From Peteryoungia wuzhouensis (GTDB lineage: Bacteria > Pseudomonadota > Alphaproteobacteria > Rhizobiales > Rhizobiaceae), in assembly GCF_003205195.1 (NCBI RefSeq), contig NZ_QJRY01000002.1, positions 186,001 to 250,000 of the forward strand: 64,000 nt of DNA, given 5' to 3'. Shown in pieces: positions 1 through 8,484 of the stretch. The notes under the pieces are model-generated. The model was not told the origin of the DNA, did no database searches, and saw only the letters and a list, made by a program, of their open reading frames with translations. The position numbers were made by a program, and so were the translations under genes. The first letter of the stretch is position 1; each line of letters starts with the position of its first letter.

Positions 1-597
<597 letters not shown>

Positions 598-601
598 GAG
601 C

Positions 602-1546
602 TTAACCCTTGACTGCGCCGGCGGCGATGCCCCGGACGAACAGGCGTCCGGAAATGAAGTAGACGATGAGCGGCACGGCGCCGGTGAGCAACGTTGCGGC
701 CATGTTGACGTTGTATTCCTTCACGCCCTGAACCGAGTTGACGATATTGTTGAGCTGCACCGTCATCGGGTAATATTCGGGCCTGGTGAAGACGACGCCG
801 AACAGGAAGTCGTTCCAGATCCCGGTGATCTGCAGGATCATCGCGACGACGAAGATCGGCAGCGACATCGGAAGCATGATCCGGAGGTAAATCTGCCAGA
901 ACCCTGCCCCGTCGATGCGGGCTGCCTTGAAAAGCTCTTCCGGCAGCGAGGTGAAGTAGTTGCGGAAGAGCAGCGTCAGGATCGGCATGCCGAAGATAGT
1001 GTGCACGATGACAAGGCCGGTCAGGGTGCCGTAGATGCCGAGTTCGCGCAGCACGATGACGATCGGGTAGATCATCACCTGATAGGGAATGAAGGCGCCG
1101 ATGATCAGGATGGTGAAGAAGAGTTCGGCCCCCTTGAAGCGCCAGTTGGCGAGCGCATAACCATTGACCGAGGCGATCAGGATCGAGATCAGCGTCGAGG
1201 GCACGGTGATGCGCACCGAGTTCCAGAAGCCACGCGACAGGCCATCGCAATTGAGGCCGGTGCAGGCGGTGGCCCAGGCCTTGACCCAGGGCTCGAAGGT
1301 GATTTCGACGGGCGGCGAGAAGATATTGCCGAGGCGGATTTCCGGCATGCCCTTCAGCGAGGTCACGATCATCACGTAGAGCGGGATCAGATAGTAGATC
1401 GCAAAGAAGATCAGGGATCCGTAGAGCATGATGTTGCGCCCGGAAAAGGTGCGCTTCGGCTTGGCGCCACGCGGACCTGTGCCCATGCGATCGGAAACGG
1501 CATCGAAACCGGCGGCGGCGGTGTTGAGGGAACCGGGATTAGCCAC
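602..1546 (-). CDS. CUT1 sugar ABC transporter permease (MalG type)
   Basis: Inner-membrane permease of 314 residues with about six hydrophobic segments. The EAA loop that contacts the ATPase is visible as [19 protein letters not shown] chose the GTG start at 1546 because a strong ribosome site (GGAGGAAAG) lies just upstream, inside the end of the preceding permease gene, and the two genes then overlap by 8 bp, typical of coupled ABC permease genes. A longer reading frame upstream has no such support. Family assignment is secure; the transported sugar is not shown by this subunit. Confidence 0.92.
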   Translation of the reverse strand: MANPGSLNTAAAGFDAVSDRMGTGPRGAKPKRTFSGRNIMLYGSLIFFAIYYLIPLYVMIVTSLKGMPEIRLGNIFSPPVEITFEPWVKAWATACTGLNCDGLSRGFWNSVRITVPSTLISILIASVNGYALANWRFKGAELFFTILIIGAFIPYQVMIYPIVIVLRELGIYGTLTGLVIVHTIFGMPILTLLFRNYFTSLPEELFKAARIDGAGFWQIYLRIMLPMSLPIFVVAMILQITGIWNDFLFGVVFTRPEYYPMTVQLNNIVNSVQGVKEYNVNMAATLLTGAVPLIVYFISGRLFVRGIAAGAVKG

Positions 1547-2441
1547 GCTTCTTTCCTCCGAATTCGAGATAGGCCCAGGGGATGATGACGATGGCAACCG
1601 TCAGCAGCATCATGGTGGAGGCGGCGAAGCCCTGGCCGAGGTTCTGCGCCTGGAACATGTAGTCGTAGACGTACTTTGCCGGCACTTCGGAGGCGATGCC
1701 AGGGCCGCCACTGGTCTGAGCGACGACGAGGTCATAGAGGCGGACAATGCCCGAGGTGATGATGACGAGGGTCGTGATGAAGACCGGCCGCATCATCGGA
1801 ATGATGATGAACAGATAGGTTTTCCACATCGGGATGCCGTCGACGCGCGCGGCCTTCCAGATATCCTCGTCGATACCGCGCAGACCTGCGAGCAGCAGAC
1901 ACATCACGAGACCCGTGCCCTGCCACAGCCCGGCGATCAGGATGCCGTAGATGACGATGTCGGAATTATAGAGCGGATTGAAGGTGAAGGTCTCCCAGCC
2001 CAGCGACCGGACGATCGACTGCACCCCGAAATCCGGGTTGAGGATCCATTGCCAGACGAGGCCGGTGACGATGAAGGAGAGCGCAAAGGGATAGAGGAAG
2101 ATCGTGCGGAACGCATTCTCGAAGCGGATCTTCTGGTCCATCAGGGCGGCGAGCACGAAGCCGATCACCAGACTGAAGATCAGCGACAGAATGCCGTAGA
2201 TCGCCAGATTCTGGATCGACATGACCCAGCGAGGGGCATCCCAGAGACGATCATACTGATCGAAGCCGACGAACTTCAGCCGCGGCAGGAGCTTCGAATT
2301 GGTGAAGGAATAAACCACCGTCCAGATGGTACCTCCGAGGAAAATGACCAGCGCGGTCAGAACCATCGGAATGGAAGCAATCTTGGCATTGAGATTGCGA
2401 AACAATTTGCTGGGTCGACCGGCATGCGACGTGCTCGCCAT
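1539..2441 (-). CDS. CUT1 sugar ABC transporter permease (MalF type)
   Basis: Inner-membrane permease of 300 residues that would pair with the MalG-type protein encoded directly downstream. Hydrophobic segments occur throughout, and the EAA loop is visible as EDIWKAARVDGIPMWKTY, followed by a conserved PMMRPVF stretch. The ATG at 2441 has a clear GAGGAGG ribosome site. A 165-bp gap with a strong stem-loop separates this gene from the binding-protein gene, whereas the downstream genes overlap or nearly touch. That arrangement often goes with higher expression of the binding protein than of the membrane parts. Confidence 0.92.
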   Translation of the reverse strand: MASTSHAGRPSKLFRNLNAKIASIPMVLTALVIFLGGTIWTVVYSFTNSKLLPRLKFVGFDQYDRLWDAPRWVMSIQNLAIYGILSLIFSLVIGFVLAALMDQKIRFENAFRTIFLYPFALSFIVTGLVWQWILNPDFGVQSIVRSLGWETFTFNPLYNSDIVIYGILIAGLWQGTGLVMCLLLAGLRGIDEDIWKAARVDGIPMWKTYLFIIIPMMRPVFITTLVIITSGIVRLYDLVVAQTSGGPGIASEVPAKYVYDYMFQAQNLGQGFAASTMMLLTVAIVIIPWAYLEFGGKKRG

Positions 2442-2564
2442 GGGTCAGTCCTCCTCGTCCTGGACACGGGCGATCGCACCAAGGCCGTCACGCTGACACG
2501 CACACGCATCCCGCACACAGCCGGCGGACGGGCTTTAGCGCCCCACCCGGTCGATAATGGCCAA

Positions 2565-2594
2565 TGACCGGCCAGGGTCACCCCTGGCCGGTCA
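2565..2594 (-). promoter_or_regulatory. GC-rich intercistronic stem-loop between binding-protein and permease genes
   Basis: A perfect 13-bp inverted repeat (TGACCGGCCAGGG at 2565-2577 and its complement at 2582-2594) with a 4-nt loop, 13 bp past the binding-protein stop. No T-run follows on the minus strand, so it is not a classical intrinsic terminator. Similar hairpins after binding-protein genes protect the upstream mRNA segment or cause partial termination; that role is inferred here. Confidence 0.6.
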
Positions 2595-2606
2595 CATCAC
2601 CCGCGA

Positions 2607-3842
2607 TCAGTCGGCGGAAGCGATGATGTCGACGAAGCGCTTCTGCGCATCCTCGACGGTCATGGACGTATTGGCGAAGAACTCGGAGAACAGGTCTTCC
2701 TTCTGCTTCTGGCTGTCGGCCGAGAGCAGCTGGTCCGTTCCCTCGATCACGTTCCCCTTGGCGAGGATGTCGAGCCCCTTCTTCATGCAGTCATTGGCAG
2801 CCGCCAGATCGACGTCGCCACGAACCGGAAGCGAACCCTTCTTCAGGTTGAAGGCGACCTGCGTTGCCGGCGCCAGAAGCGTGGCGGCGAGAACGTCCTG
2901 TGCGGCCGACTTTGCCTCGTCCTTCAGGACGGGGAAATAGAAGGCATCACCACCGGTCGAGATGATCTCGTTCACACCGAGGCCTGGCAGGCAGGTGTAG
3001 TCCTTGCCGGCAGTCTGGCCGGCGAGCGCGAATTCACCCTGCGCCCAGTCACCCATGATCTGGCCGGCAGCCTTGCCGGTGATCACGAGGTTGGTGGCCT
3101 GGTTCCAGTCCTGCACGTTCGAGCCCTTGGCCATCTTGCGGGCATCGTCGGCCGCCTTGAAGACCTTGGCGATTTCGGGGCCGGCTGCGGCGTCGGCATC
3201 CTTGTCCTTGAACACCTTGTAGAAGGTATCCTTCCCGGCGATGGCGACCATCAGCACATCAAACGCACCGGCGGACTGCCAGGGCTGGCCACCGACGGCA
3301 AGCGGAATGATGCCGGCCTTCTCGAGAGCCGGAGCGGCTGCGACGAATTCGTCCCAGTTCTTCGGCACGGGCACGCCAGCCTTTTCAAAGGCCGGGTTCG
3401 AAAGCCACAGCCACTGCCAGGAATGGATGTTGACCGGGGCGCAGTAGATCTTGCCGTCGATCGTGCAGCTGTCGAGCAGGCTCGCCGGCTTGATGATCTC
3501 TTTCCATTTCTCCTTCTCGGCGACGGCGGTCAGGTCTTTCATCAAGCCTGCTTCCACCAGCTCTTCGGCCTGACGGCCGTGGTTGAACTGGGTGGCGCCC
3601 ATCGGATCGCCACCGGTGATGCGGCTGATCATGATCGGACGTGCGGTGCCGCCGGAACCGGCAATGGCGCCGTCGACCCACTTGTTGCCAGTGGCGTCGA
3701 AAGCCTTTGCGAGCTCGGCGACAGCTGCGGCTTCGCCGCCGGACGTCCACCAATGCGTGACTTCGAGATCGGTTGCCTGCGCCGCTGCGAACGGCATGAC
3801 GACGGTTGCGGCCAAAGCTGCCGCGAAGCTACGGTAATTCAT
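2607..3842 (-). CDS. Periplasmic sugar-binding protein of the CUT1 transporter (glucose/mannose GtsA-like)
   Basis: A 411-residue extracellular solute-binding protein. It starts with a signal peptide (residues 1-23, ending AAAQA), then the mature start TDLEVTHWWTSGG, typical of family-1 sugar-binding proteins. The stretch APVNIHSWQWLWL and the ITGGDPMGATQFN region resemble glucose/mannose-binding proteins of the GtsA group more than maltose or alpha-glucoside binders, but this is judged by eye. The start has a strong GGAGGAGAC ribosome site. It is the first gene of the operon, divergent from the LacI-type gene at 4292. Role is confident, substrate moderate. Confidence 0.85.
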   Translation of the reverse strand: MNYRSFAAALAATVVMPFAAAQATDLEVTHWWTSGGEAAAVAELAKAFDATGNKWVDGAIAGSGGTARPIMISRITGGDPMGATQFNHGRQAEELVEAGLMKDLTAVAEKEKWKEIIKPASLLDSCTIDGKIYCAPVNIHSWQWLWLSNPAFEKAGVPVPKNWDEFVAAAPALEKAGIIPLAVGGQPWQSAGAFDVLMVAIAGKDTFYKVFKDKDADAAAGPEIAKVFKAADDARKMAKGSNVQDWNQATNLVITGKAAGQIMGDWAQGEFALAGQTAGKDYTCLPGLGVNEIISTGGDAFYFPVLKDEAKSAAQDVLAATLLAPATQVAFNLKKGSLPVRGDVDLAAANDCMKKGLDILAKGNVIEGTDQLLSADSQKQKEDLFSEFFANTSMTVEDAQKRFVDIIASAD

Positions 3843-4291
3843 GAGTCTCCTCCCTCACTGAAACGTTGCCGGAAAAACTTATGTCAAAGATTTTTGGAGC
3901 GCAACCGTGCAACGGATAAAAAAATCTTTAGCCGCCGCGCACCCTTCTTCAAGCCCGTCGGACTTCGTGAAGGCACGGCGTGAAAAGAGTCAGCAATGCT
4001 GCAGTGCAATGGAATTTTTTCACATTTATCAGAAGCAATTAGCCGTAAAATCGGAAAAATATGCTGCATAACAGCAGAACGCGATTCCCCAACCCGATGC
4101 CCTTGGACAGGTGATTGAGATCACACCTCTGGTTGAACAGGTTCGCAGCGCAACATAAGAAAAGGCTCGACAAAACGACTGTATCGTTTCAGATTTTTCC
4201 CCTGCCCGATCGGGAGGAGCTTCGGGACGGCGGGTTTGCAGTCGGAGAAAAGCCAATTATAAGCGTGGCTTATGCGAGTGGCGGGAACACG
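3843..4291. promoter_or_regulatory. Divergent control region between sugar transporter operon and lacI-type gene
   Basis: A 449-bp AT-richer gap with no convincing gene. Two copies of the half-site CTGAAACG are present, one on the plus strand at 3858-3865 just upstream of the transporter start and one in reverse at 4185-4192, inside the imperfect palindrome CTGTATCGTTTCAG (4179-4192). Both have the central CG typical of LacI-family operators. There is also an exact inverted repeat AAAGATTTTT (3886-3895) / AAAAATCTTT (3920-3929). The regulator at 4292 probably binds here; which elements it uses is inference. Confidence 0.5.
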
Positions 4292-5323
4292 ATGACAGAA
4301 CATCAGGGCAACGGCTTCACGGATCGGTCAGCGACGCCGAAGGAACGGCCGACGCTGAAGACGATCGCCTTCATGACCGGTCTCGGGATAACGACCGTGT
4401 CACGTGCGCTCAAGGATGCGCCCGACATCGGCGCGGAAACGAAAGAACGCGTGCGCATGGTTGCCCGACAGCTGGGCTATCAGCCGAACCGCGCTGGCGT
4501 GCGCCTGCGCACCGGCAAGACCAATGTCATCGCGCTGGTTCTCGGCATCGACGAGGAGATCCTGGGCTTTTCCAACCAGATGGTGGTCGGCATCTCGGAA
4601 GTCCTGTCCGGCACGCCTTACCACATCGTGGTCACACCCCATGCCCACACCAAGGATCCGATGTTGCCGGTGCGGTACATCCTGGAGACCGGGTCCGCCG
4701 ACGGCGTGATCATCTCGCGCACCGAACCCGACGACGCGCGGGTGCAGCTGCTGATGGAGCAGAACATGCCGTTCGCCACCCATGGGCGGACCAACACGCG
4801 CGAGGCTCACCCCTATCACGACTTCGACAACGAGGCATTCGCCTACACCGCGGTCGAGCGCCTCGTGAACAAGGGCCGCCGCCGGATCGCGCTTCTGCCG
4901 CCGCCGAGCAAGCTGACCTATTACGAGCACACATTCACTGGCTTCATGCGTGGCCTGAAGGCCTTTGGCGCTGATGAAGTGCCGCTGCACATCAATATCG
5001 ATGCGCCACTCGACCAGATCCGCGCACGGGTTCAGGACCTGATGAGCGGACCGGACGCGCCCGACGGGATCATCTCGTCATCCGGCAGCAGTGCCATTGC
5101 CGCCAATGCCGGGATCGAAGCGGCCGGACTGCGGATCGGCCGCGACCTCGACCTGGTCGCCAAACAGAGCACGCCGATCCTCAAATGGATCCGACCAGAA
5201 ATCATTACCGTTCACGAGGATGTCCGCCAGGCCGGTCGCGAACTCGCCAAGGCGGTCATCGCCCGCATCGACGGTGTGGAACCACAGCTGTTACAGAGCA
5301 TCAGCGAGCCACGCTGGGACTGA
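4292..5323 (+). CDS. LacI-family transcriptional regulator of the adjacent sugar transporter
   Basis: DNA-binding repressor of 343 residues. The helix-turn-helix lies at about residues 21-45 ([19 protein letters not shown]), followed by the hinge helix region (about 60-72, [14 protein letters not shown]) and a periplasmic-binding-protein-like effector domain. The reading frame is open back to 4115, but the ATG at 4292 puts the helix-turn-helix at the usual distance from the N-terminus, so I prefer it. Its divergence from the sugar-binding-protein gene, with shared half-sites in the gap, suggests sugar-responsive control of that operon and perhaps autoregulation. The effector is unknown. Confidence 0.9.
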   Translation: MTEHQGNGFTDRSATPKERPTLKTIAFMTGLGITTVSRALKDAPDIGAETKERVRMVARQLGYQPNRAGVRLRTGKTNVIALVLGIDEEILGFSNQMVVGISEVLSGTPYHIVVTPHAHTKDPMLPVRYILETGSADGVIISRTEPDDARVQLLMEQNMPFATHGRTNTREAHPYHDFDNEAFAYTAVERLVNKGRRRIALLPPPSKLTYYEHTFTGFMRGLKAFGADEVPLHINIDAPLDQIRARVQDLMSGPDAPDGIISSSGSSAIAANAGIEAAGLRIGRDLDLVAKQSTPILKWIRPEIITVHEDVRQAGRELAKAVIARIDGVEPQLLQSISEPRWD

Positions 5324-5355
5324 TGCGGCTGCCTGCGGGCGGCTGACACGAAAGC

Positions 5356-5375
5356 GGCAGGGAGGATCCCCTGCC
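5356..5375. terminator. Hairpin between convergent genes
   Basis: Inverted repeat GGCAGGG (5356-5362) / CCCTGCC (5369-5375) with a 6-nt loop, lying between the ends of the lacI-type and GGDEF genes. There is no clear T-run on either side, so it is at best a weak two-way terminator. Confidence 0.4.
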
Positions 5376-5384
5376 CGCTCCCTC

Positions 5385-6563
5385 TCATGCATAGGACGGG
5401 CGGTCACCCTCGTGCCAGACGACGACGGCATTGCGGCCGTTGACCTTGGCCGAATGCAGGGCCGCATCGGCACGCTTCAGCAACTCGTCCGGCGTCACCT
5501 GCATCGCGCCATGAGCAACGCCGACACTGACCGTGACGCTGACGAGGGCATCGCCGAGCGTGAAGATCTGCTGCGCGACGCTCTCGCAGATCACATGGCC
5601 GAGCGCTTCCGCCTTTTCCAGATCGCAGAACGGGATATAGGCCGCAAATTCCGCACCGGCGAGACGGCCGAGAAGCGCGTGTTGCGGCAGTTCCCGCGCA
5701 ATGAGATCGGCGCAAGTCTTCAGAACGTGATCGCCGCCGGAGTGGCCAAAACGATCGTTGATCCGCTTGACGTGGTCAACGTCGACATAGAGGAAGGCTC
5801 CCTCGCCGCGAACCTTGACGGACAGGGTCTGCAGCATTTCGAGAAACGTCCCGCGATTGACGAGGCCCGTCAGCGTGTCCGTCGACGCGGCCCAGCGGCT
5901 TTCGAGTTGCAGCCTCTCCTTGATGAGAAGATAGGCGGCAATACCGGCAATGACGCCATGCAGCAGCAGTTCCACTGCAAACAAACCGTACCAGATCGGT
6001 TGCGAGAGGGTCGGGTTGCCCTCGCCCGCCACAGGCCAGATCAGGGCGGCCGGAACCGCAAGCAGCGCCACCGCACCATGCGCGGCAAACCACATCATGA
6101 TCATACGGCGGGCCGGCAGATGCTCTTCGCGCACCGACAGCCGATGCTCGTAGACGACCAGACCTGCATAGGCCGCCGTCAGCACGCCGGACAGGGCCAG
6201 GCGCGCCGCAATATCTTCTTGAAAAATCGGCACAATCGTCGTCAGCGCCATCCACAGGAGCGGGCCGGCGGAAGCAAGATTGAGGTCAACCGAACGATGA
6301 TCGAAACGACGGAGCCCCTGCCACGCCAGCGCAAGCCCCATCAGCACGAGCCCCGGCCCGATGGTGACGCTGCCAAGGCTATAGCTACCGGCATAAAATG
6401 CCATGAGCAGCAGGCCGATCGCCGCACTGCCGCAGGAGGCCGACCAGACCAGGAACTCCTGGCGCTGCGGCTCCGTGCGCCAGTTGCGCCAGAAAAGAAA
6501 ACTCATCACCGCCTGCACCACGAAACCGCTGAACATGATGCTCGGGATGTTTAAAAATGACAT
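5385..6563 (-). CDS. Membrane-anchored GGDEF-domain protein with degenerate AGAEF motif
   Basis: A 392-residue protein with about six or seven hydrophobic segments in the first 215 residues, then a GGDEF domain. The domain keeps DxDHVKRINDRFGHSGGD, the metal and guanine-binding part, but the signature itself reads A-G-A-E-F (residues 302-306, codons 5646-5660). The third position, normally D or E and a metal ligand needed for c-di-GMP synthesis, is alanine. The protein is therefore probably not an active diguanylate cyclase and may instead sense GTP or act through contacts. The ATG at 6563 is chosen for its GAGG ribosome site; starts at 6593 and 6602 are possible. It is a single gene, convergent with the lacI-type gene. 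Confidence 0.88.
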   Translation of the reverse strand: MSFLNIPSIMFSGFVVQAVMSFLFWRNWRTEPQRQEFLVWSASCGSAAIGLLLMAFYAGSYSLGSVTIGPGLVLMGLALAWQGLRRFDHRSVDLNLASAGPLLWMALTTIVPIFQEDIAARLALSGVLTAAYAGLVVYEHRLSVREEHLPARRMIMMWFAAHGAVALLAVPAALIWPVAGEGNPTLSQPIWYGLFAVELLLHGVIAGIAAYLLIKERLQLESRWAASTDTLTGLVNRGTFLEMLQTLSVKVRGEGAFLYVDVDHVKRINDRFGHSGGDHVLKTCADLIARELPQHALLGRLAGAEFAAYIPFCDLEKAEALGHVICESVAQQIFTLGDALVSVTVSVGVAHGAMQVTPDELLKRADAALHSAKVNGRNAVVVWHEGDRPSYA

Positions 6564-6752
6564 AGAGAAAGCCTCGATTGCGTGCGACGACATTAACCGC
6601 ACGACAACGCTAGGGCGCAGTTCTTAACCACTGATCAATGCGATCGTTAGGATTTGAGCCAGAGCAGCTTCTTCCCGCTATTTTCCGCTGCACGCACAAC
6701 GTGCTGCACCAATTCGCACCCGCTGCGCACTGTGTTCGGTAGTATCGCAAGC

Positions 6753-6780
6753 AAAAAAGCCCGCCCCTGAGGGGACGGGC
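6753..6780 (-). terminator. Intrinsic terminator of gnd
   Basis: Stem GCCCG+CCCC (6759-6767) pairs with GGGG+CGGGC (6771-6780) around a TGA loop, with one bulged A. On the minus strand it is followed by six T (6758-6753). It lies about 28 bp past the gnd stop, so gnd transcription probably ends here. The rest of the gap 6564-6807 shows no gene. Confidence 0.85.
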
Positions 6781-6807
6781 CGCGAATCACATGTGATCGA
6801 TATTGGA

Positions 6808-8229
6808 TCAGAACTGACCGGCCCAGGGACCGTGGTGAATGTCCTTGCCATCGAGACGATCGAACCCATGGGCGCCGAAGAAGTCACGCTGCGCCTGGAT
6901 GAGGTTCGCCGTGCCCCGGCCACGACGATAGGTGTCGAAGTAGGAGAGCGCGGACGCGATCGCCGGAACCGGCAGGCCGGAAAGCGCGGCATGGGCAACG
7001 ACGCGACGAAGCGCGCCGTCGGTTTCCTTGACCATGGCGGCGAAGGCCGGCGTCACGACGAGGTTGGGTACATTCGGGTCCTTGGTGAAGGCCGAGGTGA
7101 TCTCGTCGAGGAACTGCGAGCGAATGATGCAGCCGGCGCGCCAGATGCGGGCGATCGTCGGCATCGGCAGCGACCAGTTGAACTCGGCGGACGCGGCCGA
7201 CATCACGGCAAAGCCCTGCGCATAGGCGGCGAGCTTGGCGGCGAGCAGCGCGTTTTCGAGGTCAGCGATGAAGGCCGCCTTGTCCTCAGGCGCCTCGGCA
7301 AGCGCCGGCAGCCCGAAGAGTTTTTCAGCGGCCATGCGCTCTTCGCGCAGCGACGACAGGACACGGCCGGCAACGGCAGCTTCGATGCCGCTGGCGGCCA
7401 CCGCCAGGTTCTGCGCCTCGATCGCCGACCACTTGCCGGTACCCTTCTGACCGGCGGCATCGACGATGATATCGACCATGGGCTTGCCGGTTTCCGGATC
7501 GGTGGCCTTCAGCACCTTTTCGGTGATCTCGATCAGGTAGGAATTGAGGCGCCCCTTGTTCCACTGGCCGAAGATCTCGCCGATCTCCTGGGCCGACAGA
7601 TTCAACCCGTCACGCAGGATGCCGTAGACTTCGGCGATCATCTGCATGTCGGCATATTCGATGCCGTTGTGGATCGTCTTGACGAAGTGACCGGCGCCAT
7701 CGGTGCCGAGCCAGGCGACGCAAGGGTCGCCATTGAACTTGGCGGCGATCGAGGTCAGCACCGGTTCAACGCGCTTCCAGCTCTCCTCGGTGCCGCCGAC
7801 CATGATCGACGGGCCGTGGCGGGCACCTTCTTCGCCGCCGGACACGCCCATGCCGATGAAGGTGAAGCCGGTTCCGGCAAGCTTTTCGAAGCGGGCGACG
7901 GTGTCGCGGAAATTGGCATTGCCGGCATCGATCATGATGTCGTTCTGGGCGAGATGCGGCATCAGGGCCGCCATCTGCTGGTCAACGGCCTCACCGGCCT
8001 TGATCATGATGATGATCGGCCGAGGCGGGCGAATGGCCGCGACGAATTCTTCGATCGTGTGGCAGCCAATGATGCGGTCCGCAAGATCGCCGGCTTCGCC
8101 GAGGAATTCGTCCGTGCGGGCGGGAGTCCGGTTGAAGACCGCAATCCGATTGCCTTTTTCGGCAATGTTGAGCGCCAGATTGGAGCCCATGACACCCAGT
8201 CCGATCAGTCCGATTTCCGCCTGCTGCAT
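6808..8229 (-). CDS. gnd: 6-phosphogluconate dehydrogenase (decarboxylating)
   Basis: Cytosolic oxidative pentose-phosphate enzyme converting 6-phosphogluconate and NADP+ to ribulose 5-phosphate, CO2 and NADPH. The 473-residue length is the usual long form. Visible motifs: N-terminal dinucleotide fold GLGVMGSNLALN, substrate loop GVSGGEEGARHG, catalytic helix KTIHNGIEYADMQMIAE, and the C-terminal RDFFGAHGFDR tail that closes the partner's active site. The ATG at 8229 has a GGAGG ribosome site. It appears to be a single-gene unit ending at the terminator at 6753-6780. Its product feeds the epimerase encoded at 49669. Confidence 0.97.
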   Translation of the reverse strand: MQQAEIGLIGLGVMGSNLALNIAEKGNRIAVFNRTPARTDEFLGEAGDLADRIIGCHTIEEFVAAIRPPRPIIIMIKAGEAVDQQMAALMPHLAQNDIMIDAGNANFRDTVARFEKLAGTGFTFIGMGVSGGEEGARHGPSIMVGGTEESWKRVEPVLTSIAAKFNGDPCVAWLGTDGAGHFVKTIHNGIEYADMQMIAEVYGILRDGLNLSAQEIGEIFGQWNKGRLNSYLIEITEKVLKATDPETGKPMVDIIVDAAGQKGTGKWSAIEAQNLAVAASGIEAAVAGRVLSSLREERMAAEKLFGLPALAEAPEDKAAFIADLENALLAAKLAAYAQGFAVMSAASAEFNWSLPMPTIARIWRAGCIIRSQFLDEITSAFTKDPNVPNLVVTPAFAAMVKETDGALRRVVAHAALSGLPVPAIASALSYFDTYRRGRGTANLIQAQRDFFGAHGFDRLDGKDIHHGPWAGQF

Positions 8230-8328
8230 AACGCGACCTCCGCATTCAAATCGATTAGAAGGCGCTTTGTCGCATCATGAATGCGGGGCGGCAAGAGCAT
8301 TTCTTGATCAGGCGGTAAACAGACCGTA

Positions 8329-8484
8329 TCACCCGGCAGGATGGTCCTCGTCCTCGGTGATGACCCGCCAGGCGGCACCGTCGAGATCGTCATACTGGCC
8401 GCTCTTCAACGACCAGAGAAACGCGAAGAGGCCGAGACCGCCCAAAAAGAGCGCGATCGGAATGAGGAAGATCAACATGTTCAT
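8329..8484 (-). CDS. ccoS: cbb3 oxidase assembly protein CcoS
   Basis: A 51-residue protein with one N-terminal membrane helix (residues 3-24, LIFLIPIALFLGGLGLFAFLW) followed by SGQYDDLDG, the usual CcoS/FixS ending pattern. CcoS is needed for insertion of haem and copper into the CcoN subunit. Its ATG overlaps the ccoI stop in an ATGA (8481-8484), which fixes the start and makes it the last gene of fixGHIS. It is small and easily missed. Confidence 0.92.
   Translation of the reverse strand: MNMLIFLIPIALFLGGLGLFAFLWSLKSGQYDDLDGAAWRVITEDEDHPAG

Noticed and set aside
4115..4291. N-terminal extension of the LacI-type protein
   Set aside because: The extra 59 residues have no family match and would displace the helix-turn-helix from its usual position at the N-terminus.
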